A stretch of DNA of 32,573 bases from Microcoleus sp. CAN_BIN18 (GTDB lineage: Bacteria; Cyanobacteriota; Cyanobacteriia; Cyanobacteriales; Microcoleaceae): positions 1-32,573 of the forward strand of contig JAJAYT010000056.1 of NCBI GenBank assembly GCA_026786085.1. Direction: 5' to 3'. Below the pieces are notes generated by a model. It was given only the letters and a program-made list of their open reading frames with translations. It did not search any database and had not been told where the DNA came from. The number at the start of each line of letters is the position of its first letter. Positions within the stretch are counted from its first letter, which is position 1. This document shows positions 26,846 through 32,573 of the stretch, one piece after another. The position numbers were made by a program, and so were the translations under genes.

Positions 26846-26865
26846 TAATGAAATGGGCTATTACT

Positions 26866-28218
26866 TCAGTGTGTGTAAATCAGGGGCAAACTAACGGTAA
26901 AGACACTGCCTTTTGTCAGTTCACTTTGAACAATGATCCGACCTTGATGAGTCTGAGCGATCGCCTGAGCAATTGCCAAACCCAAACCCGATCCACCTGT
27001 GGTACGCGCCCGATCGCTCTGCACCCGATAAAAGCGATCGAAGATGCGGTTTTGCTCGGATGAAGGAATCCCAATGCCAGTGTCTTGAATGTGAATCAGA
27101 GCTTCATCCGGGGTGCGATCGAGAATTGCCAAAACGGTTCCTCCCATAGGCGTGTAGTGAATCGCATTGGTAATCAGATTAGAAACCATACGATAAAGTT
27201 GGGCTGAGTCTCCCAAAATGACGGTTGGCGCTGGAGTCCGTAAGTCTAATTTCAATGTCACCGATGCGTTGACAGACATTCCTTCGAGTTCTTCTACCAA
27301 ATCTGTGAGAACATCGATCAGATTGCAAGGATTGAGTTGCAGAGACGGACGTTGTTCCAGTCGGCAAATTAGAAGTAAATCTTTCACAAGCTGCGACAAC
27401 CGCCCTATTTGTCGCTCCATAATGTCTAAATTATGATGGATTTCGGGCAGTTCTTCAGCAAGTTTCGTTTCTTCTAACGCACTATACAGAACAGTCAGTG
27501 GCGTTCGCAGTTCATGGGCAGCATCGGAGGTGAACTGCTGCATTTGACGATAAGATCGATCGATCGGGCGCATGGCAAGTCCAGCCAGCCACCAGCTTGC
27601 ACCAGTCACTAAAAAAATGGCAAATGGGACTCCCAACAGCAGCAGTAACCGCAGCAGATATAGATAGGCATCCCACTCTTGTAGCGATCGCCCAACCTGT
27701 ACATAGCCCCAGGGGATATTTGACCGCGTTCTTAGGGGCATAGAGATTTGATAGAAGTTAGAATCGTCCTTAACACCAGATAATTGTTGCCAATATTCTG
27801 AAGCGACTAGAGAACCAGAAAATATTGGTTGTTGCCCGATGGTGGCAATCACTTGATTTGCGCGATCGACAAAACGAACGTAGTAGCCTTGCTGCTGAAA
27901 AACGCCTGCGATGTGTCGTCCAGAGGCATTCTCGATTGAGTTTGCTAAAGTCTGGCATACTTCGCCAGGGAAACATAAACCAGGCAACATCATAGTGACT
28001 TGAGAATTTAGCTTCCCAGGCTGCTCCAGCACTGGTTCAATAGTATCGTGTAGCGTTCCGGCTAATGATTCTAGCTTTTGGCGCAAAATATAGCGCTGCG
28101 TGTGTAGTACAGCCTGATATAACCCAAAACCACACAGACTCAATAGCAAGCCGATCGCCAACGCATACCAACCAGCCAATCGCCATTGAGTGCGGACAAA
28201 TATAGGATTGTGCTTCAA
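26866..28218 (-). CDS. Sensor histidine kinase, NrsS/RppB-like
   Basis: Inner-membrane sensor kinase of a metal-responsive two-component system. 450 residues: TM1 (about 15-37), a periplasmic sensor of about 150 residues, TM2 (about 188-215), HAMP-like RPIDRSYRQM, and the HisKA box FTSDAAHELRTPLTV with His235. The N box (NLITNAIHYTP), DTGIGIP, FDRFYR and GGSGLGLAIAQ of the ATPase domain are all present. The periplasmic domain carries Cys82 and Cys88 (LCFPGEVCQ), possible metal or disulfide residues. Start is TTG at 28218, supported by AGAGGTG (28224-28230) 5 bases upstream. The gene follows the response regulator and pump on the same strand. It resembles Synechocystis NrsS/RppB, known for nickel and redox sensing; which metal is sensed here is not shown. 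Confidence 0.9.
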   Translation of the reverse strand: MKHNPIFVRTQWRLAGWYALAIGLLLSLCGFGLYQAVLHTQRYILRQKLESLAGTLHDTIEPVLEQPGKLNSQVTMMLPGLCFPGEVCQTLANSIENASGRHIAGVFQQQGYYVRFVDRANQVIATIGQQPIFSGSLVASEYWQQLSGVKDDSNFYQISMPLRTRSNIPWGYVQVGRSLQEWDAYLYLLRLLLLLGVPFAIFLVTGASWWLAGLAMRPIDRSYRQMQQFTSDAAHELRTPLTVLYSALEETKLAEELPEIHHNLDIMERQIGRLSQLVKDLLLICRLEQRPSLQLNPCNLIDVLTDLVEELEGMSVNASVTLKLDLRTPAPTVILGDSAQLYRMVSNLITNAIHYTPMGGTVLAILDRTPDEALIHIQDTGIGIPSSEQNRIFDRFYRVQSDRARTTGGSGLGLAIAQAIAQTHQGRIIVQSELTKGSVFTVSLPLIYTH

Positions 28219-28406
28219 AAATACACCTCTTAAAAAAGTCGCAAATTATCTTAAAAAGCATCTGCGTTTATCCGCGTTTATCTGCCTGGAATCTGCGGTT
28301 GCATTCATCAAAAATTTATGCAACTCAAGTCTAATAGACCTCTCCCATAATTATTGTGGAGCAGGCATCTTGCCTGCTCTTAACAGGCTTTTTAGGAGAA
28401 CTCAAT
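28219..28406. other. Repeat-invaded gap between response regulator and kinase
   Basis: In most relatives the two regulatory genes nearly touch; here 188 bases separate them. The gap contains a GAGCAGGC hairpin (28359-28379, 8-bp stem, 5-base loop) and a stretch near 28256-28305 with repeated GCGTTTATC-type sequence like the spacer at 5357-5388. Both look like dispersed repeats inserted into an operon. Confidence 0.5.
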
Positions 28407-29096
28407 TTAACCAACCAGCCGATAGCCAAATCCATGCACAGTTTCAATCATACCTGCACAGCCACAGTCTGCCAGTTGTCGACGCAAGAGGCGAATTCTA
28501 GCAGAAACAACATTGCTGATGGGCTCAGCATCCATTTCCCAGAGTTGGGTAAGAAGCTGATCCCGGCTGAGAGTTTGATTGGGGTGTTTCATCATATATT
28601 CCAGCAACCGAAACTCGTTCGCAGTGAGTGGAATGGATTGACGTTGCCCTGAATTGTTCATGGTAGCGATACCAGAAATTGCGTAAACAAGCACCAGTCG
28701 CCCAACCTGGATCTGTTGGGGTTGGAAACAGGGCGATCGACGCTGAAGTGCGCGCAGCCTTGCCAGCAGTTCTGTTTTAACAAAAGGCTTCACAAGATAA
28801 TCATCTGCCCCTGCATCCAACCCCAGCACCAGATCCGACCTTTGATCTTTAGCAGTCAACATCAACACAGGTAAAGCACAACGCTTCTGACGCAACCGCT
28901 GACAGAGTTCGATGCTAGAAAGACCAGGCAGCAACCAGTCCAAGACAGCAACCGAGTATTCTGCCCACTGCTGTTCCAAATAGTCCCAAGCGACTAAGCC
29001 ATCCTGCACCCAGTCCACCAGATATTTCTCGCGACTGAGGGTTCGTTGCAAGAGTGCTCCTAAATCTGGTTCGTCTTCGACCAATAAGATTCGCAT
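28407..29096 (-). CDS. OmpR-family response regulator, NrsR/RppA-like
   Basis: DNA-binding partner of the kinase downstream. 229 residues. The receiver domain (1-115) has acidic pocket Glu7/Asp8, phospho-acceptor Asp53 in VAVLDWLLPG, Thr in VLMLTAKD and Lys in DYLVKPF. The C-terminal winged helix (about 130-227) has LTANEFRLLEYMMKHPNQTL, SNVVSARIRLLRRQL and the closing ETVHGFGYRLVG. Length is standard. ATG at 29096 lies 10 bases after the stop of the RND pump gene, so the regulator is very probably translated from the pump mRNA. By analogy with NrsR it should activate the metal-efflux promoter, which lies outside the window to the right. Confidence 0.93.
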   Translation of the reverse strand: MRILLVEDEPDLGALLQRTLSREKYLVDWVQDGLVAWDYLEQQWAEYSVAVLDWLLPGLSSIELCQRLRQKRCALPVLMLTAKDQRSDLVLGLDAGADDYLVKPFVKTELLARLRALQRRSPCFQPQQIQVGRLVLVYAISGIATMNNSGQRQSIPLTANEFRLLEYMMKHPNQTLSRDQLLTQLWEMDAEPISNVVSARIRLLRRQLADCGCAGMIETVHGFGYRLVG

Positions 29097-29106
29097 GGGA
29101 TTGATA

Positions 29107-32100
29107 CTAAAGGACTACAGCTTTCTCGTCAAAGAATTTTGTTGATCTGGGCTTGAGAAGCTTGCCAAATCGAGCATACAATGCAAGCAGTACCAACAAG
29201 GTCAACACCGTTGAGGTAAACAAGCCACCCAAAACAACGATCGCCAGTGGCTGCAACAATTCTTTCCCAGCACCGCCTCCTAACACGAGGGGAACTACTC
29301 CCAAGGCCGAAGTCAGGGCAGTCATCAAAATTGCCAGCAACCGTTCCATCGCCCCTTCCACAATAACTTTCGACATCGGCATTCCCTGAAGCAGCTTGAC
29401 GTTGTAGTTATCCACCAATAACAAGCCATTGCGAGTTGCCACGCCAAAGAGTGTCACAAAACCAACCATTGAAGGAACTGAAAGCGTTCCTCCGGTGAGT
29501 AAGACTGCAATCACACCGCCGACGAGTGCTAGCGGTAGATTGACCATAATCATCAGCATGGCGGGAACGGACTTGACGGTGAAATACATCAAAATTGCGA
29601 TCGCAACTACCGCGAATAGTCCAACAATCACAAAGTTACGAGTTGATTCTTGTTGTGACTTGTACTGTCCGCCATACTCGATCGAATATCCTTGAGGGAG
29701 TTGCACAGCTTGACCGACGCGATCGCGAATATCACCGACAACCGAGCCAACATCACGACTGTCAACGTTAGCAGAAACCACAATCAGCCGTGAGACATTC
29801 TCTCGGTTAATCGTATTCGGCCCTCTGCCGTAGTCAATCTTGGCTAACTGCGAGAACGGCACTTGTTGTCCAGTCGGAGTAGTAACGGGCAGGGCGCGAA
29901 TGGCATCTAAATTGTTCCGTGCCGATTTAGTTACCCAAACCATCAGATCCACTAACTGTTGTCCGTCCGACACTTGAGAGACAATGCGACCATTTAATGC
30001 TGTTTCAGCGAAATTTGAGACCTGCGTTAGTGTCAGCCCGTACCGTGCTGCTGCGTCGCGATCGAATTGAATCTGCACCTGACGAATTGGAATTTGAGGC
30101 TCTAGTTGCAAATCCACCAGTCCCTTGACATCTTTGATTGAGGTTTCAACCTGTTCTCCAATGCGCCGTAATTCCTGAAGATCGGGCCCGAAGACTTTAA
30201 TCGCGATCGCACTTCGCACCCCAGATAAAACTTCATCCATGCGGTGAGAAATAAATCCCCCAATATTGGTCACAACGCCTGGAAACTGTCCCATGATTTG
30301 TCGCAATGCCTGAATTGTAGCAGGACGATTTTTCATCGCCGCCTCACTCAATTCGACATCTAAGTGCGCCAAGTTCACTGAAGCAGCATCGGGATCGCCC
30401 GGAGCTCGTCCGGCGCGAAGTTGCACTGATTCAAATCGCGGATCTGCCTTGAGCGCATTTTGAATCGCCATTCCAATGCGGTTCGTGGATTCCAAGGAAG
30501 AACCGGGATAAAGCGCGATCGCATTCATCAAAGATTTTTCCTGAAATGTCGGTAAAAAATCCCGTCCGAGGGTAGGTACAACAACCATCGCCGCGACGCT
30601 AGCTGCGATCGTAACTCCCATAATTATCGTAGATTGTCGCATCGCCAACTCAAGCACGGGTCGGTAGATTCGCTTTGATAACTCCGCGACAAAAGATTCG
30701 CTAGTTTTCATTCGACTGTGGGGCAACAACACCGCACACAACGCAGGCGAAATCAGCATCGATTCCAAACTCGAAACAACTACCACAACCAAATACGCAA
30801 TTCCCATCGGCGTGAAAATTCGCCCTTCCACCCCTGACAATGTAAAAATTGGCGAGAACACAATAATACCGATTAACATTGCGCCAATCAGGGACTCTCG
30901 AACTTCCTGACCGCCTTCAAAAATCACCTGCATCACAGGTTTGGGATTTTCAGACAGATGATTTTCTCGCAAACGGCGATAAGTATTCTCACAGTAAACA
31001 ATGGCATCGTCAACCGCAGTACCAATGGCAACGGCAAGACCACCTAACACCATCGTATTGAGTTCTAAGCCAATCCAATTACAGATGAGCAGCGAAAATA
31101 GCAACGTTAAAAAGAAGTCTAAAAGGCAGACAGTTAATGTTCGCCAATTCATCAGAAATGGAATCAGAATAATAGCGACAATCACACTGCCTTCAATCAA
31201 TGCCGATCGCACATTATCCACAGACGCATTGATATAGGCATCTTGACGGAACGTTACCGTTGCTTTGACATCTTTGGGGAAACTAGCTTTCAATTCATCC
31301 ATTGTTCGCATGATGGCGCGGGTTACAGTGGGACTATCCACCAACGGCTGTTTGTTCACCATCACCACGATCGCGCGTTTTCCATTCCAACTCGCATCGC
31401 CGCGCTGAAGAGCGGCCCCGATCTTCACCTCTGCCACATTTTGCAGTTGAATCGGTTTCCCGTCGCGAATTGCCACCACAGCCTTTTGCAGATCTTCAAT
31501 ATTCTGAATTTGTCCTTCTCCACGCACCACCAATTCCAGATCCGGTGAAATCAGCAATCCGCCCGAAGTCTTTGCATTTGCTTCAGTTGCTGCCACTACC
31601 ACATCCTGAAGTGATATCTTCAATGCTTTGAGCTTTTCGGGATTGGCGATCACTTGAAACTGACGGACATCGCCACCATAAACCAACACCTGCGACACGC
31701 CGGGAACAGCCATCAAGCGATTATGAATCACACCATCAACCAAACTGCGAACATCCATCAGCGAGGTTTTTTCTGATGTGAACGCATACTGAATTACCGT
31801 GCCAATCGGTGGTGATAACGGCGAGATTTGAGGAGTTCCGACTCCTTCTGGGAGCTTATTCTGAGCTTCCTGAAGTCGTTCTGATACAAGTTCTCGTGCG
31901 GTTTGTGGATCTGTGCCCCACTTGAATACAATCCGCAGGACAGAAATCCCGACAGCAGAGGACGATCGCACTACTTGCACTCCAGGCGCACCATTCACAG
32001 CACTTTCTAAAGGCAGTGTCACCAGCGATTCGACGGCTTCCGGCGCAAGTCCTGGGGCTTCGGTTTGAACTTCGACTTGGGGGGGTGCAAAATTTGGCAA

Positions 32101-32214
32101 TACATCCAGGGGCATCTGACTGACGCTATGGATGCTCCAAATTGTCAGCGCGATCGCACCGGCAATCACAAACCATCGCTGTGCGATCGCCCATTTTGGA
32201 ATCAGGTTCAGCAT
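29107..32214 (-). CDS. Heavy-metal efflux RND transporter (CusA/CzcA/NrsA-like)
   Basis: Proton-driven inner-membrane pump that, with a periplasmic adaptor and outer-membrane channel, exports metal cations. About 1035 residues in the usual RND plan: TM1 near the N-terminus, a large periplasmic loop with PQVEVQTEAPGLAPEAVE, and TM2-TM6 with the proton-relay segment GGLAVAIGTAVDDAIVYCEN. That segment contains the paired Asp typical of the heavy-metal subfamily, followed by YRRLREN. A second periplasmic loop and closing helices (VGFVTLFGVATRNGLLLVDN) follow. The frame can start at TTG 32241, but ATG 32214 (MLNLIPKWAIAQRW) matches the family N-terminus. The C-terminus is basic and short. The adaptor lies upstream, the response regulator 10 bases downstream. 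Metal specificity (Ni, Co, Cu, Zn) is not decided by sequence alone. Confidence 0.93.
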   Translation of the reverse strand: MLNLIPKWAIAQRWFVIAGAIALTIWSIHSVSQMPLDVLPNFAPPQVEVQTEAPGLAPEAVESLVTLPLESAVNGAPGVQVVRSSSAVGISVLRIVFKWGTDPQTARELVSERLQEAQNKLPEGVGTPQISPLSPPIGTVIQYAFTSEKTSLMDVRSLVDGVIHNRLMAVPGVSQVLVYGGDVRQFQVIANPEKLKALKISLQDVVVAATEANAKTSGGLLISPDLELVVRGEGQIQNIEDLQKAVVAIRDGKPIQLQNVAEVKIGAALQRGDASWNGKRAIVVMVNKQPLVDSPTVTRAIMRTMDELKASFPKDVKATVTFRQDAYINASVDNVRSALIEGSVIVAIILIPFLMNWRTLTVCLLDFFLTLLFSLLICNWIGLELNTMVLGGLAVAIGTAVDDAIVYCENTYRRLRENHLSENPKPVMQVIFEGGQEVRESLIGAMLIGIIVFSPIFTLSGVEGRIFTPMGIAYLVVVVVSSLESMLISPALCAVLLPHSRMKTSESFVAELSKRIYRPVLELAMRQSTIIMGVTIAASVAAMVVVPTLGRDFLPTFQEKSLMNAIALYPGSSLESTNRIGMAIQNALKADPRFESVQLRAGRAPGDPDAASVNLAHLDVELSEAAMKNRPATIQALRQIMGQFPGVVTNIGGFISHRMDEVLSGVRSAIAIKVFGPDLQELRRIGEQVETSIKDVKGLVDLQLEPQIPIRQVQIQFDRDAAARYGLTLTQVSNFAETALNGRIVSQVSDGQQLVDLMVWVTKSARNNLDAIRALPVTTPTGQQVPFSQLAKIDYGRGPNTINRENVSRLIVVSANVDSRDVGSVVGDIRDRVGQAVQLPQGYSIEYGGQYKSQQESTRNFVIVGLFAVVAIAILMYFTVKSVPAMLMIMVNLPLALVGGVIAVLLTGGTLSVPSMVGFVTLFGVATRNGLLLVDNYNVKLLQGMPMSKVIVEGAMERLLAILMTALTSALGVVPLVLGGGAGKELLQPLAIVVLGGLFTSTVLTLLVLLALYARFGKLLKPRSTKFFDEKAVVL

Positions 32215-32247
32215 AAAATTTGGGTTAAAAATTAATAGCAAGCTCTA

Positions 32248-32273
32248 GGTATCTCCGAAGGCTCAGAGATACC
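32248..32273 (-). promoter_or_regulatory. Hairpin between adaptor and pump genes
   Basis: GGTATCTC (32248-32255) and GAGATACC (32266-32273) form an 8-bp stem around a 10-base loop, 20 bases after the adaptor stop and about 33 bases before the pump ATG. It could set relative expression of the two genes by mRNA processing or attenuation; this is an inference from position. Confidence 0.4.
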
Positions 32274-32293
32274 GCGATCGAATAGCTCAGACT

Positions 32294-32573
32294 TCACTTA
32301 TTAGAGTCACTCGACTTATTCAAGCCCAAGAATGCAATGATACCCACAACGCCGAATCCAGCGGGAATTCCCACCCACAGTAGAGGAGAGATTCCAGAAG
32401 CTGCTGTGGATTCTGATGTGGCGTTGGCTACTGTGCTAGAAGCTGCTGCGGATGCTGGTGTGGGGCTAGTCGTTGTGCCATTCGCTGCTGCGGATGCTGG
32501 TGTGGGGCTAGTCGTTGTGCCACCCCGCAATGCCTGTGAATACAACAATGTTGCACCTTGCGTCACCAGCATC
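32294..32573 (-). CDS. RND efflux periplasmic adaptor, C-terminal part (cut by window edge)
   Basis: The reading frame enters from the window edge and ends at 32294, so only the last 92 or so residues are visible. They begin LVTQGATLLYSQALRGG, which matches the end of the beta-barrel/membrane-proximal domain of metal-efflux membrane fusion proteins (VVTQGATLLYAQ-type). Next is a 14-residue unit, GTTTSPTPASAAAN, present twice (a 42-bp DNA repeat), then more Ser/Ala/Thr-rich linker. A hydrophobic segment (LLWVGIPAGFGVVGIIAFLG) and a short polar tail close the protein. A C-terminal membrane anchor is unusual, since most adaptors are anchored at the N-terminus. The Met at 32572 is probably internal. 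It is the first visible gene of the pump operon. Confidence 0.75.
   Translation of the reverse strand, partial: MLVTQGATLLYSQALRGGTTTSPTPASAAANGTTTSPTPASAAASSTVANATSESTAASGISPLLWVGIPAGFGVVGIIAFLGLNKSSDSNK
32442..32522. repeat. Tandem 42-bp repeat in the adaptor linker
   Basis: Two copies that are identical over 39 bases (32442-32480 and 32484-32522), with a 42-bp period, encode two in-frame 14-residue Thr/Pro/Ala units. Copy number could change by slippage without breaking the frame. Confidence 0.92.

Larger units (their letters stand above)
26496..26865. other. Spacer holding a hairpin and a MITE
   Basis: The 370 bases between the giant gene and the convergent kinase gene contain a long hairpin (26502-26567) and a MITE (26700-26845), listed separately. 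The 130 bases between them carry no recognisable gene or motif. Confidence 0.6.

Overview
The window looks like chromosomal DNA of a filamentous, Microcoleus/Oscillatoria-type cyanobacterium. HIP1-type GCGATCGC octamers are scattered through genes and spacers. Heptanucleotide tandem repeats (STRR type) sit at gene borders. The gene content also fits: tocopherol synthesis, a KtrA/KtrB pair, a long NADP-isocitrate dehydrogenase, a DUF2358 protein and a PEP-CTERM protein. No rRNA, tRNA, CRISPR array, phage gene or transposase was seen.

Layout. 120-1943 (-) is an MscS-type mechanosensitive channel; 2345-2737 (-) a DUF2358 protein; 2918-3532 (+) a YfcG-like glutathione S-transferase, convergent with icd at 3667-5091 (-). 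A repeat-rich spacer leads to a DedA membrane protein (5546-6163, -) and S-adenosylhomocysteine hydrolase (6334-7611, -). 7752-8809 is a deletion scar in which the 3' end of a second dedA gene is joined head-to-head to a frameshifted, 5'-truncated mscS gene. Then come a PEP-CTERM protein (9096-9797, -), a short sulfite-oxidase-like molybdoenzyme (10421-11020, -), a small membrane protein (11570-11803, +) and the potassium uptake pair ktrB-ktrA (14240 to 12066, -).

A divergent region starts the + strand block: gamma-tocopherol methyltransferase-like (14409-15320), homogentisate phytyltransferase (15494-16489), then one uninterrupted reading frame of about 9.84 kb (16653-26495). The last encodes five successive TPR + GT9-like glycosyltransferase modules capped by a GT4-like glycosyltransferase. 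It is the most striking object here: a multi-catalytic glycosyltransferase built by repeated internal duplication, with its start codon inside a predicted hairpin.

The right end (- strand) is a heavy-metal efflux operon: the tail of a periplasmic adaptor (32294 to the window edge), an RND pump (29107-32214), an OmpR-type response regulator 10 bases after it, and a sensor kinase (26866-28218). Pump and regulators are collinear, so the pump operon probably controls itself. A 146-bp MITE with 10-bp target-site duplications lies just beyond the kinase gene.

Family assignments come from reading motifs and from remembered family members; no database search was run.
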